Shown here: piece after piece, positions 52,095-60,683 of the stretch
Position numbering within the stretch: position 1 is the first letter of the stretch
How the letters are laid out: every line of letters starts with the position of its first letter
NCBI RefSeq assembly: GCF_002013915.1
Contig: NZ_MBTF01000001.1
Span: 248,001 to 312,000, forward strand
DNA length: 64,000 nt
Direction: 5' to 3'
Origin: Mucilaginibacter pedocola
GTDB lineage: Bacteria > Bacteroidota > Bacteroidia > Sphingobacteriales > Sphingobacteriaceae
Notes under the pieces: generated by a model
Seen by the model: only the letters and a program-made list of their open reading frames with translations
Database searches by the model: none
Told to the model about the DNA's origin: nothing
Translations under genes and position numbers: made by a program

Positions 52095-53018
52095 TTACAT
52101 AAAACTATCCGCTTCCCTGTACGCTTTTATCAGCGCCAGTTCGCCTTCTTTGCCTTTGCCGGCGTTGCCATGTTCCATACCTACCACGCCTTTATAGCCT
52201 TTATTGTAAATGTGCTTGAATATGTTTTTGTAATTAATTTCGCCGGTGCCGGGTTCGTTACGACCGGGGTTGTCGCCCACCTGGTAGTAGCCAATTTCAC
52301 TGATGCAGAGGTTTAACGTTGGGATGATATTGCCCTGGTTACGTTGTATGTGGTACATATCGTACAGTGTTTTGCAGCTTGGGCTGCCTACGGCTTTGCA
52401 AATAGCGTAGCTTTGGTCGGCCGTGCGGAGGAACAAGTTAGGGTTATCGCTTAGTGGCTCCAAAACCATCATAATTCCGTGCGGCTCTAATATGGCTGTC
52501 CCTTTTTTAATGGCTTCTATTACATTGCCGGTTTGTACGCCAATAGGCAGGTTACGGTCGAAATCGCCCGGTACTACGGTTACCAGCTTGCTGTTGATGC
52601 GTTTGGCAACCTCTACCGCCTGTTGGCACGATTTGATGAAATTATCGATATGTTCCTGCTTGCCCGAAGCCAGCATATTGCCATCATTACTCAAGCCCGG
52701 CTGTACAAATACGCCCATGGCCATACCCAGTTTAGCTAATGTTTCGCCAATTTTGCTTTGCTGATCCACCGGGCGGCCGCTCATGCCGTTATCTTCAATA
52801 GCGCGGAAGCCCTGCTCGTAGGCAAATTTTATCTGGTCTATAAAATCGGGCCCGGCGTGGTTTTTAAACATGCCATCGTGTATGCCATAATTTAGGTTGA
52901 AGGGTTTGCCAGAGAGGGATGAATAGTCGTTATCGGAAGTAGCTGCTTTAGCAATACCGCCGCTTAGCAAAGCGCTGCCCGCTACCAACGAGCTTTGTAC
53001 AAAATTTCTGCGTTTCAT
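52095..53018 (-). CDS. Hydroxypyruvate-isomerase-like TIM-barrel protein, exported
   Basis: 307 residues. The N-terminus (MKRRNFVQSSLVAGSALLSGG) has the twin-basic and hydrophobic layout of a Tat-like signal. The body is an AP-endonuclease-2/xylose-isomerase-like TIM barrel: NYGIHDGMFKNHAG, AIEDNGMSGRP, VVPGDFDRNLP, MMVLEPLSDNPNLFLR, TLYDMYHIQRNQGN, EIGYYQVGDNPGRNEPGTGE and GMEHGN. The Glu, Asp and His expected to bind the metal are present. It is likely a periplasmic sugar isomerase or epimerase; the substrate is unknown. Confidence 0.88.
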   Translation of the reverse strand: MKRRNFVQSSLVAGSALLSGGIAKAATSDNDYSSLSGKPFNLNYGIHDGMFKNHAGPDFIDQIKFAYEQGFRAIEDNGMSGRPVDQQSKIGETLAKLGMAMGVFVQPGLSNDGNMLASGKQEHIDNFIKSCQQAVEVAKRINSKLVTVVPGDFDRNLPIGVQTGNVIEAIKKGTAILEPHGIMMVLEPLSDNPNLFLRTADQSYAICKAVGSPSCKTLYDMYHIQRNQGNIIPTLNLCISEIGYYQVGDNPGRNEPGTGEINYKNIFKHIYNKGYKGVVGMEHGNAGKGKEGELALIKAYREADSFM

Positions 53019-53083
53019 TAGGTTGCTTTATTTGGAGGAAGCAAGATAGGGGAAATGAACGGAATGGCAAACTGAGATGTTTT

Positions 53084-53167
53084 GAATGTCGAACACCGAA
53101 TTTCGAATAATGAATGTCAAATTTTAAAACTTCATCATTCGAAATTGGGCATTCGATGTTCGATATT
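53084..53167. repeat. Inverted repeat of the GTCGAA/TTCGAC family
   Basis: Left arm 53084-53120 (gaatgtcgaacaccg and on) and right arm 53130-53167 (ttcatcattcgaaattggg and on) are imperfect inverted copies with a loop of about 10 bp. The right arm reaches the stop codon of the NlpC/P60 gene. Confidence 0.6.
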
Positions 53168-53756
53168 ATTTCCCAACCTCAAACACCCTTACCGTTTTTA
53201 CATACCGGCTTTTGTAATAGCTGTTCATGGGCGTTTCGGTAACGCCAAGGTTATCGTGGCCCGAGGTGGAGTGTATAAAACGCATTTCTTGCCCGGGCGT
53301 AGCTAAAACAATACCCATGTGCCCAACAACCCGTAACGTACTATCGGTGCCTGTAAAGAGGATCAGGTCGCCGGTTTGGGCATCTTTCAGGTCAACTTCG
53401 TGGTGCATGTAAGTAAAATCTACCGACGTACGCGGCACGGCAATACCGAAGTGGTTGAATACGTAGCTGATAAATCCCGAGCAATCGAAACCCTCGTTAG
53501 GGTCTACCGAGCCGTATTTGTAGGGTATGCCATTTAGTGTTTGTGCAAAGGCAGCCAGTTCGGTTGGCGTGGTTTGGCCGGTTACAATACGTGTGGTATG
53601 CCCGGCACTATCTGGCGTTGGCGGCTGTATAATGCCATACTTTGTTTTCTTTACCGTATCGCCCTCGCCGGTTATGATATAGGTAGGCTCTTTAGGCCCG
53701 TTGCAGGCGCAAAAAGCAAGTAAAAATAAAATAATATGCCAGTGCTTTATTTGCAT
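53166..53756 (-). CDS. NlpC/P60 family lipoprotein (cell-wall endopeptidase)
   Basis: 196 residues. Lipobox AFCAC after a hydrophobic start. The NlpC/P60 domain (about 85-190) has the catalytic Cys in PNEGFDCSGFISYVFNHFG, His in VVGHMGIVLATPG and a third polar residue in RFIHSTSGHDNLG. It should cut D-Glu-mDAP bonds in peptidoglycan stem peptides, from the periplasmic face. It is monocistronic and its stop touches a palindromic repeat. Confidence 0.92.
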   Translation of the reverse strand: MQIKHWHIILFLLAFCACNGPKEPTYIITGEGDTVKKTKYGIIQPPTPDSAGHTTRIVTGQTTPTELAAFAQTLNGIPYKYGSVDPNEGFDCSGFISYVFNHFGIAVPRTSVDFTYMHHEVDLKDAQTGDLILFTGTDSTLRVVGHMGIVLATPGQEMRFIHSTSGHDNLGVTETPMNSYYKSRYVKTVRVFEVGK

Positions 53757-53936
53757 AAGTAGTTGAATACAAATAATAAGCCAATAATTTTGAGCCGAGG
53801 TTGGTCGAGTCCGTTTTAAAATTCCCCTCTTGAGAGGGGGCGGGTGGGGAAGTGCGATTGCAGGGGGGGTAGGGAGCTTGTAAACGACGTAAATATTTAT
53901 AAAAGGTATAGCTCAACGGCCATTACGCTGAACTTT

Positions 53937-53963
53937 TTGCCATAATAACAGAACTTATTTTTG
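53937..53963 (+). promoter_or_regulatory. Candidate promoter (TTG-N16-TATTTTTG) for the fucose operon
   Basis: TATTTTTG at 53956-53963 is a full TAnnTTTG match. TTG at 53937-53939 is 16 bp upstream, one base below the usual spacing. The leader to the ATG at 54017 would be about 45 nt. Upstream, 53821-53845 contains a CCCCTC/GAGGGG hairpin of the pyrimidine-rich repeat family. Confidence 0.45.
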
Positions 53964-54016
53964 CATAAAACCCAACGAAAATTCTTTAATTGCAGCCCGT
54001 TTACCAATTAAAAACC

Positions 54017-54346
54017 ATGAAACGTTATTGCCTCACGCTCGACCTGCACGACGACCCTTTGCTTATTGCCGAATACGAGGCTTACCACCAAGCCGTTTGG
54101 CCCGAAATTTTGCAAAGCATCAGCGGTAGCGGCATCCACAACATGGAAATATACCGCTACAGCAACCGCCTGTTCATGATCATGGAGGTTGATGAATCGT
54201 TCAGTTTTGAGGCCAAAGGTGCGGCTGATGCCGCCAACCCAAAGGTGCAGGAATGGGAAGAATTGATGTGGAAATACCAGAAGCCGCTGCCAGGCGCCAA
54301 ACCCGGAGAAAAGTGGATGTTGATGGATAAGATATTTCAGCTATAA
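54017..54346 (+). CDS. L-rhamnose/L-fucose mutarotase (RhaM-like)
   Basis: 109 residues from MKRYCLTLDL; nine codons upstream in frame from 53990 are unlikely. The family pattern KRYCLTLDLHDDPLLIAEYE, YHQAVWPEILQSISGSGI, NMEIYRYSNRLFMIMEV and the end EEKWMLMDKIFQL-like is clear. The catalytic His is in AYHQAVWPE. It interconverts alpha and beta anomers. Together with the next two genes it points to L-fucose. The gap to the next gene is 3 bp. Confidence 0.9.
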   Translation: MKRYCLTLDLHDDPLLIAEYEAYHQAVWPEILQSISGSGIHNMEIYRYSNRLFMIMEVDESFSFEAKGAADAANPKVQEWEELMWKYQKPLPGAKPGEKWMLMDKIFQL

Positions 54347-54349
54347 GGT

Positions 54350-55177
54350 ATGCTTAAGATAGATTCGCACCAGCATTTTTGGAAGTACCACCCGGTAAAG
54401 GATGCCTGGATAACCGATGATATGGCCGTTATACAGCGCGATTTTTATCCCGGAGATCTGCAGCCGGTTCTGAAGGAACACGGCATAGATGGCTGCATAG
54501 CCGTACAAGCCGACCAAAGCGAAGCAGAAACCGACTTCCTCGTCGGCCTGGCATGCAATAACCCCTTTGTAAAAGGTGTGGTAGGTTGGGTGGATTTGCG
54601 TGCAGACAATTTGGATGAGCGCTTAAAGTATTACAAAACGCAGGAACCTGTAAAAGGCTTCCGCCATATTTTGCAAGCAGAGCCCGGTGAATTTATGCTT
54701 GAGGAAAAGTTTATGCGGGGCATAGGTAAACTAAACGAGTACGGCTTTACTTACGATGTACTTATAACACACGAGCAATTGCCTTACGCCGAAAAACTGG
54801 TAGCGGCTTTGCAACAGCAAAAATTCGTGATAGACCATTTAGCCAAACCGCCTATAAAAGCGCAGGAGGTAGAAACTTGGGCGCAGGATATAGAAGCCGT
54901 GGCCAAGCACCCCAATGTGTATTGTAAAGTAAGCGGTTTTTGTACCGAGGCGGATTGGGATAATTGGCAGCTTAAAGATATCGAACCATACCTTGACGTG
55001 GTTTTTAATGCCTTCGGTATCAACAGGGTAATGTTCGGGAGCGATTGGCCTGTGAGTTTGCTGGCAGGCGGCTACAGCAAAACGGTTGAATGTTTAAAGG
55101 AATACCTGGATCCGTATACATCGGCAGAGAAAGATAAGTTTTGGGGTGGCAACGCCATATCATTTTATAATTTATAG
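54350..55177 (+). CDS. L-fucono-1,5-lactonase-like amidohydrolase
   Basis: 275 residues. Amidohydrolase-2 family (COG3618): metal motif DSHQHFW at the start, VQADQSEAETDFL, VVGWVDLRADNL, FRHILQAEP, IDHLAKPPI, CKVSGFCTEADW and MFGSDWPVSLLAG. It hydrolyses the lactone made by the fucose dehydrogenase to L-fuconate. The gene lies between the mutarotase (3-bp gap) and the dehydrogenase (4-bp gap) in one operon. Confidence 0.9.
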   Translation: MLKIDSHQHFWKYHPVKDAWITDDMAVIQRDFYPGDLQPVLKEHGIDGCIAVQADQSEAETDFLVGLACNNPFVKGVVGWVDLRADNLDERLKYYKTQEPVKGFRHILQAEPGEFMLEEKFMRGIGKLNEYGFTYDVLITHEQLPYAEKLVAALQQQKFVIDHLAKPPIKAQEVETWAQDIEAVAKHPNVYCKVSGFCTEADWDNWQLKDIEPYLDVVFNAFGINRVMFGSDWPVSLLAGGYSKTVECLKEYLDPYTSAEKDKFWGGNAISFYNL

Positions 55178-55181
55178 AGAG

Positions 55182-55967
55182 ATGGATCTTCAGTTAAAAG
55201 ATAAAGTAATTATAGTAACAGGTGGCGCACGCGGTATAGGCAAAGGCATAGCGGTAGCATTGGCAGCAGAGGGCGCAATACCATTTATAGTAAGCCGTAC
55301 CGAAGCCGAGAACCTGAAAACCGTTACGGAAATTGAGCAAGCAGGCGGCAAAGCTTACCATACCGTTGCCGAACTAAGTAACCCCGAAACATGTGAACTT
55401 GCCGTTGCCGAAGTATTGAAACAGGCAGGCCGTATAGATGGCTTAGTAAATAACGCCGGCGAGAACGACGGCGTAGGGCTGCAAAGTGGCAATTACGAAC
55501 GCTTTATGCAATCGCTCCATAAAAACCTGGTGCATTACTATTTGGTAGCACACCATGCCCTGCCCGAACTGATAAAAAATCAGGGTAGTATAGTGAACAT
55601 CACCTCTAAGGTTGCCGATACCGGGCAGGGGGGAACCTCGGCTTACGCGGCATCAAACGGTGGCCGTAACGCCATGACGCGCGAGTGGGCCGTTGAACTG
55701 CTACCGCACAACATTCGTGTAAATGCCGTAGCCGTAGCCGAGTGCTACACGCCGCTATACGACCGCTGGATAAAAACCCTACCCAACCCCGAAGAAATGC
55801 TGGCAACCATTATCGCGCGCATCCCTTTGGGCAAACGCATGACCACGGTGGAAGAGATAGCGCATGCAACAATATTTCTGCTATCGCCATTATCCGGCCA
55901 TACCACGGGGCAAATAGTTTATGTTGATGGTGGCTACACGCATCTGGATAGGTCTATCAATAACTAA
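55182..55967 (+). CDS. SDR oxidoreductase, probable L-fucose dehydrogenase
   Basis: 261 residues from MDLQLKDKVIIVTGGARGIG; an AGAGAG sequence 1-7 bp upstream supports this start over the longer frame from 55146. Rossmann motif TGGARGIGKGIA, NNAGENDG, catalytic Ser in IVNITSKVA (Ser142) and Tyr in SAYAASNGGRNAM (Tyr155). The position of the usual catalytic Lys (YxxxK) is Asn159. It should oxidise L-fucose to the lactone with NAD(P). Its 3' end overlaps the convergent HAD gene by 11 bp. Loss of the Lys may be family-specific or may change the reaction. Confidence 0.85.
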   Translation: MDLQLKDKVIIVTGGARGIGKGIAVALAAEGAIPFIVSRTEAENLKTVTEIEQAGGKAYHTVAELSNPETCELAVAEVLKQAGRIDGLVNNAGENDGVGLQSGNYERFMQSLHKNLVHYYLVAHHALPELIKNQGSIVNITSKVADTGQGGTSAYAASNGGRNAMTREWAVELLPHNIRVNAVAVAECYTPLYDRWIKTLPNPEEMLATIIARIPLGKRMTTVEEIAHATIFLLSPLSGHTTGQIVYVDGGYTHLDRSINN

Positions 55968-56604
55968 TTTTACCGGCCAGCCAGGCTTTAAATTCTGAGA
56001 CGGTATAAAAAAGCCAGTCGGGGTTTAGTGGTTTTAGTTGTTCAGCATCGGTGGTGCTTGCCCAGGCCGCAGCGGCAATAGGTATGCCTACCTGTTTGCA
56101 ATAGGTAATATCGCTCGGGGCATCGCCTACGTACAGGCATTCGGCAGCATTCAACTCCAGCCTTTTTAACACATTACGAATGCCATTCACTTTGTTTGGC
56201 CCCTCGGGAGAGCCGGTTTCCAATACCTCAAAATACCTTTCGAGCCCGAATTGTTTTAACGATAAGTGGGTGCTGTGTATACCCTTACCGGTAACCATGG
56301 CTAATAATACGCCCGTACTTTCTAAATATTCTAACAGATCTTTAATACCATCAAAGGGCACAGGGCAGGTGTGGTGCAGGGCTTCGTAGTGTTGCAAATA
56401 GGCTTGCACTCCGGCTTGCTCGTGCTCGGGTATCAATTTGCGTATGGTGCCTTCTTCAGACGGGCCGAAGGTGGCGATAACCTCTGCTTCGCTTATTTCT
56501 TTCTTCAGTAGTGGTTCAACACTTTGTTTAAAGGCTGCTATACATAATGGTAGGGTATCGGCAATGGTGCCGTCGAGGTCGAAGATGATGGCTTTGAATT
56601 TCAT
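55957..56604 (-). CDS. HAD-superfamily hydrolase (phosphoglycolate phosphatase-like)
   Basis: 215 residues from MKFKAIIFDLDGTIADTLP; six more in-frame codons upstream are unlikely. HAD motif I DLDGT, motif II MVTGKG, motif III Lys region EGPNKVNGIRNVLKRL and motif IV YVGDAPSDITYCKQ are visible, with a helical C1 cap (GPSEEGTIRKLIPEHEQ). Small phosphorylated metabolites are the likely substrates. It converges on the fucose operon (11-bp overlap of ends). Confidence 0.9.
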   Translation of the reverse strand: MKFKAIIFDLDGTIADTLPLCIAAFKQSVEPLLKKEISEAEVIATFGPSEEGTIRKLIPEHEQAGVQAYLQHYEALHHTCPVPFDGIKDLLEYLESTGVLLAMVTGKGIHSTHLSLKQFGLERYFEVLETGSPEGPNKVNGIRNVLKRLELNAAECLYVGDAPSDITYCKQVGIPIAAAAWASTTDAEQLKPLNPDWLFYTVSEFKAWLAGKISY

Positions 56605-56655
56605 AAGGCTCGCAAGTAACAAATTTTTGCCTCGCTATACAAGATAAATCAGCAC

Positions 56656-57135
56656 CTACGCTGCCGTCCGCGTTTCGTACCAGCGCCTTGCCAATACAAT
56701 AGGCAAGGCCACGCAAACAATAAGTGTGGCAATGCCGGCAAGCGCGCCGCCTAAACGGAACTGGTTAATATCTATTTTTAATTTAGATACCGGCAGTACC
56801 AGCAGGTTCATCACCGTCCATATTAATATGCCGTAAATGAAAGACACCGGCAAGGCGTTTTTCCTTAATACTTGTTCGCGGCCATAAAACACAAAAAAGA
56901 CGACTGTAAAAAAGGCTGTGATAAGGTAGTGAAGGAATATGCCTACAAGAGTAGCACGCCCGCCATTTATTGAAGCCACATCGCGCCCAACAAGCCCCGC
57001 GGCAATATATCGAAACACCGCGTCAATGTGCCCGCCAGCAAATATGTAAATTGCTGCAAGTGCATCAAGCGTGCCGGCTATTAATGTGGCAACAATCCCG
57101 GTGAGCCATAAACCGGCAGTAGTGTTTTTTTGCAT
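56656..57135 (-). CDS. Multi-pass membrane protein, DUF1440/YagU-like
   Basis: 159 residues with four hydrophobic segments (GLWLTGIVATLIAGTLDALAA, FLHYLITAFFTVVFFVFY, FIYGILIWTVMNLLVLPV, GIATLIVCVALPIVLAR). The layout and the GTLDALAAIYIF and YGILIWTVMNLLVLP segments suggest the YagU/DUF1440 family, but I am not certain. Function unknown. It is upstream of the HAD gene on the same strand, 51 bp away. Confidence 0.65.
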   Translation of the reverse strand: MQKNTTAGLWLTGIVATLIAGTLDALAAIYIFAGGHIDAVFRYIAAGLVGRDVASINGGRATLVGIFLHYLITAFFTVVFFVFYGREQVLRKNALPVSFIYGILIWTVMNLLVLPVSKLKIDINQFRLGGALAGIATLIVCVALPIVLARRWYETRTAA

Positions 57136-57203
57136 GTAGGTGGTATTATAAAGGTTAGGTAAATATGCGTATTTATTATAGTATTAAAAGGCCTAAAATA
57201 AAC

Positions 57204-57236
57204 AAAGCCCCCGCACACTCGCTGTTTGGGGGCTTT
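57204..57236. terminator. Hairpin/terminator in the 57.1-57.6 kb gap
   Basis: AAAGCCCCC (57204-57212) pairs with GGGGGCTTT (57228-57236) over a 15-nt loop. It would end transcription from either side. The rest of 57136-57638 shows no gene or repeat that I can support, only AT-rich sequence. Confidence 0.6.
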
Positions 57237-57638
57237 AACCTAAACCTTATCACAATAGTGGCGGACGCCACCAGTAATAGATACGCCGAAAGTATTAAAT
57301 AGTATTGACATATTTTTGACAAACAATCTTTTTATTGAAAATTTAACAGTGGTTAAAAAAAGTTTTTCGTTAAAGTAGTTTACTTTTCGTTAAAGTTGTG
57401 TTAACATAACGCAATAACATGCGGCTGCTCAAAAATGCCCCAAATGGGCGTTTAAACGTCTATTTTACGGTTAAACGTTGTAGTTGTAGCCTTTTTAGGC
57501 TGATTATTCCTGCACGGTTTAGAGCCGATGAATTGCAGGATATTTTTGATAAATATTATTTGGAAACATAAGCCGGATATAAATAGATGCGGTGCCTAAT
57601 ACTGTATTTTTATAAAGTATATCAATTAAATTTACAAG

Positions 57639-58595
57639 ATGAGAAACCTTGCCGTTTTGCTTTTTTTATCATTAACCGGGCTTAACTACACCTTTGCCCA
57701 GCTGCATTACCCTGACGGAACTCCTCCGGCAGATACACCTAAGCTTTTTGCACGAGGCTTAATAAGTGATGGGCTGAGTAACCGAGATCTTACCATTTCG
57801 CCCGCCGGGGATGAGGTCTTCTTTACTATTCAACATCCTAAGTTTATTGCCAGCGTAATTATCCGCGTAGCTATAGTAAATGGCAAGTGGGGCAAGCCCG
57901 AGGTTGCGCCATTCTCGGGTATTAACCGCGATTTGGAAGCCAGCTTCTCGCCCGATGGGAAAACACTATACTTTAGTAGCGACCGCCCACTGGCTGACGG
58001 CAAACCGAAGCGCGATTTTGATATTTGGAAAGTAAGCAAAAAGCCGGACGGTAAATGGGGCACGCCCGAAAACCTTGGGCCGGTGGTAAACACCGGCAAA
58101 AACGAATTTTATCCGAGCGTAGCTAAAAACGGCAACCTTTATTTTACGGTAGAAGCAGCTTATGGCAAAGGCAGCGAAGATATTGTGCTGTGCAAATACA
58201 CGCCAAAAGGCTACGAAGCACCTGTGAGCCTGCCCGAAGATATCAATACCAAATTTGATGAGTTTAATGCCTTTATAGATCCCGATGAGCGGTTTATCCT
58301 CTTCTCCTGCCAGGGCCGCGCCGACGATATGGGTAAAGGCGACTTATACCTCGCGCGAAAAGACGCAACAGGCAGCTGGCAACCTGCCGAGCATCTTCCA
58401 GCCGGCATTAACAGCTCCGCGCTTGATTATTGCCCTTACATAACACCCGATAAAAAATACCTTATCTTCAGCAGCAACCGGTTAAGTAAAAGCTGGTATG
58501 ATGATAAGGCTGTTAACTATAAAACGTTGAAGGCCTTATTAAGCGATCCCGGCAATGGATTGGATGATTTGTATTGGGTGAAATGGGGGAAGTGA
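57639..58595 (+). CDS. Secreted PD40/TolB-like beta-propeller protein
   Basis: 318 residues, signal peptide MRNLAVLLFLSLTGLNYTFAQ. PD40 repeats occur through the chain (LTISPAGDEVFFTIQHPK, EASFSPDGKTLYFSSDRPL, FYPSVAKNGNLYFTVEA, FNAFIDPDERFILFSCQG, YCPYITPDKKYLIFSSNRLS), giving a propeller of five or six blades. It is periplasmic and may bind a ligand or protein; no catalytic motif was seen. Monocistronic, it converges on the MocR gene with 10 bp between the stops. Confidence 0.85.
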   Translation: MRNLAVLLFLSLTGLNYTFAQLHYPDGTPPADTPKLFARGLISDGLSNRDLTISPAGDEVFFTIQHPKFIASVIIRVAIVNGKWGKPEVAPFSGINRDLEASFSPDGKTLYFSSDRPLADGKPKRDFDIWKVSKKPDGKWGTPENLGPVVNTGKNEFYPSVAKNGNLYFTVEAAYGKGSEDIVLCKYTPKGYEAPVSLPEDINTKFDEFNAFIDPDERFILFSCQGRADDMGKGDLYLARKDATGSWQPAEHLPAGINSSALDYCPYITPDKKYLIFSSNRLSKSWYDDKAVNYKTLKALLSDPGNGLDDLYWVKWGK

Positions 58596-58605
58596 GAAAG
58601 TCATC

Positions 58606-60099
58606 TCATCCTCCCGCCAACACCTTCTTCACCGCCCTTGCTAAAATATCTACCGCTTCTTCCAGTTCTTTAGGGTTCATGGATGCAAAGCCGAGGCGTA
58701 CAAAGTTGTGGCGCTGCAATGGGTCGTGGTAGTGCTCGCAGCCGCTGCCAATGGTTAGGCCCATTTCGGCGGCTTTTTCGGTTACCTTCAGTCGGTCTAT
58801 GCCGTTTTTATATTCCATCCAAACGGCAAAGCCACCATTGGGTATGGTAAAGCTTACATTATCGCCCAGTTTTTCTTTCAGCAGGCGGCACAGTACATCG
58901 CGGCGTTCGTGGTAAAGTTTGTTGGCTTTTTTTAAGTGGCGGCCTATGTCGCCGTTCTTTAGCAGGTTGGCCATAGCCTCTTCCAGTAATTGTTCGCCTT
59001 GCCTGTCAATAAGGCGGCGCAGGCGTGTAGCTTGCAGAATGAGATTTTGCGGGGCTATCATAAAGCCGATGCGCAAGCCCGAAGCAATGGTTTTACAAAA
59101 CGAGCCTACATATATAACACTGCCATGGTCGTCGGCACTGGCTAAGGGCAAAATAGGGCTGCTGGCATAGTGGAAATCGTAATCGTAATCATCCTCTACA
59201 ATAGCAAATTTGTAAATACGCGCCAATTCCAGCAGGCGCATGCGCCTTTCGCTGCATAGGGTAACCGTTGTGGGTTGGTGGTGATGCGGTATCACAAATA
59301 GCATCCGTATCTTTTGCTTTTTGCATAGCGCTTCTACAGCATCTAGGCAAATACCAAATTCATCTACCGGTACCGGGGCAATGTTGGCACCGGCCTGCAT
59401 AAAAACCTCGTTGGCCATGCTGTAACCCGGGTCGCCCACTATTACGGTATCACCTTTACTAAGCAGTACCATGCTTACCAGGTAGAGCGCCAGTTGCACC
59501 CCTTTTGTAATGATGATGTTGTCGGCGCTTACATGCATGCCCCGCGTTTCCGAAAAGAATTTTGCCAGCTCTATCCGCAGGTTTTCCGAACCTTGTTCGG
59601 GCCCGTAGGCCAGGTATTTGGTATTGAATTTTTGTGAGGCCAGGCGGCGGTATTCGCGTATCATCAGCTCCAGCGGGGCGAGGCGCGTATCGGGCGAACC
59701 GTTATTAAACACAAGGTTACCATCCGGAGGAGCCACAAACATGTCCTGGCAAATAACGCCCGTATCATCAACCTTGTAAAGCGTTTCTTTGGCGAAGCCG
59801 CGCGGTTGCTGCGCATTGGTAATAGAACGGGCGGCAACCGTGGGCAGGTTTTTAGCTACAAATATGCCTTTACGCGGTAGCACATCAACCCAGCTTTGTG
59901 CATAAAGCTCATCGTAAGCGGCCACAACTGTTTTGCGGTGCACGTTTAACGAGTGGGCCAGCACCCGGCTGCCGGGCAAAGCAACGCCCGGTTTCAGGAT
60001 GCCTTTGCGTATAGAACATATCACTTCGTTGGCCACCTGCAGGTACACCGGCACGGGCAGGTTTTTATCAATGCAAACAAGGCTTTCCAATAATTCCAT
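58606..60099 (-). CDS. MocR-type regulator (GntR HTH plus aminotransferase domain)
   Basis: 497 residues from MELLESLVCIDKN; the 16 extra codons upstream would run through the operator. The GntR winged helix (VYLQVANEVICSIRKGILKPG; LPGSRVLAHSLNVHRKTVVA) covers residues 15-90. The fold-type-I aminotransferase domain follows, with the PLP-binding Lys in GSFCKTIASGLRIGF and the Asp/Tyr set in VIPHHHQPT and EDDYDYDFHY. Characterised MocR proteins (PdxR, GabR) sense PLP or an amino compound and act on a divergent gene. Here that gene is doxX-like (60183), with inverted half sites between. Confidence 0.92.
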   Translation of the reverse strand: MELLESLVCIDKNLPVPVYLQVANEVICSIRKGILKPGVALPGSRVLAHSLNVHRKTVVAAYDELYAQSWVDVLPRKGIFVAKNLPTVAARSITNAQQPRGFAKETLYKVDDTGVICQDMFVAPPDGNLVFNNGSPDTRLAPLELMIREYRRLASQKFNTKYLAYGPEQGSENLRIELAKFFSETRGMHVSADNIIITKGVQLALYLVSMVLLSKGDTVIVGDPGYSMANEVFMQAGANIAPVPVDEFGICLDAVEALCKKQKIRMLFVIPHHHQPTTVTLCSERRMRLLELARIYKFAIVEDDYDYDFHYASSPILPLASADDHGSVIYVGSFCKTIASGLRIGFMIAPQNLILQATRLRRLIDRQGEQLLEEAMANLLKNGDIGRHLKKANKLYHERRDVLCRLLKEKLGDNVSFTIPNGGFAVWMEYKNGIDRLKVTEKAAEMGLTIGSGCEHYHDPLQRHNFVRLGFASMNPKELEEAVDILARAVKKVLAGG

Positions 60100-60100
60100 C

Positions 60101-60143
60101 TGGACTATCTGTATTGTTATTTCTGGACTATATGTATAGTCCA
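60101..60143. promoter_or_regulatory. Operator with three TGGACTAT half sites
   Basis: TGGACTAT occurs at 60101-60108 and 60124-60131 as direct repeats 23 bp apart. ATAGTCCA at 60136-60143 forms a palindrome with the second copy (4-bp spacer). The sites lie in the 83-bp gap between the MocR start and the doxX-like start, which fits autoregulation and control of the divergent unit (inference). Confidence 0.75.
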
Positions 60144-60182
60144 CCAAGTACGTAATTTTATATCAATAAAACAAACCACGCC

Positions 60183-60683
60183 ATGCAACTCGCCGGAAAC
60201 TTTAAAGCACCATCTGTTTTTTTAAGGATAACACTTGCCGCAAGTTATTTGTGGGCATCTGCAGATAGGCTGGGCTTTATTGGCGCGCATGGCCAGCCGC
60301 ACGTAGGCTGGGGCGATTGGCAACATTTTATGGACTATTGCCACCAGGTAATGGGCTTTCTGCCCGATGCTATGGTGCAACCACTGGCCGTAATAGCCAC
60401 CACCGCCGAATTACTTATAGGGCTAATGCTGCTGGCTGGCGCATATACACGTATTGCAGCGGTTGCGAGCGCCTTATTAAGCATAAGTTTCGCCTTATCA
60501 ATGGCTATCTCTTTCGGTATAGATGCGCCGCTGAATTACTCGGTATTTACCGTCTGCGGGGCCAGCCTGGTGTTGGCAACTGCACCTTTTTACGTTTATA
60601 GCGTAGATAATCTGAAACTTCTGCCCGTTTGCAGGCGTAATGGCTACTACGAAGGCGATGAACTGATCGATATAATTAGGTAG
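60183..60683 (+). CDS. DoxX-like membrane protein
   Basis: 166 residues with four membrane helices (FLRITLAASYLWASADRLGF, VQPLAVIATTAELLIGLMLL, IAAVASALLSISFALSMAIS, FTVCGASLVLATAPFYVY). The pattern of the DoxX/DoxD-type family is clear. Members of this family take part in membrane redox or thiosulfate metabolism in a few cases; here the function is unknown. It is divergent from the MocR gene, sharing its operator, and precedes the EamA transporter. Confidence 0.8.
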   Translation: MQLAGNFKAPSVFLRITLAASYLWASADRLGFIGAHGQPHVGWGDWQHFMDYCHQVMGFLPDAMVQPLAVIATTAELLIGLMLLAGAYTRIAAVASALLSISFALSMAISFGIDAPLNYSVFTVCGASLVLATAPFYVYSVDNLKLLPVCRRNGYYEGDELIDIIR

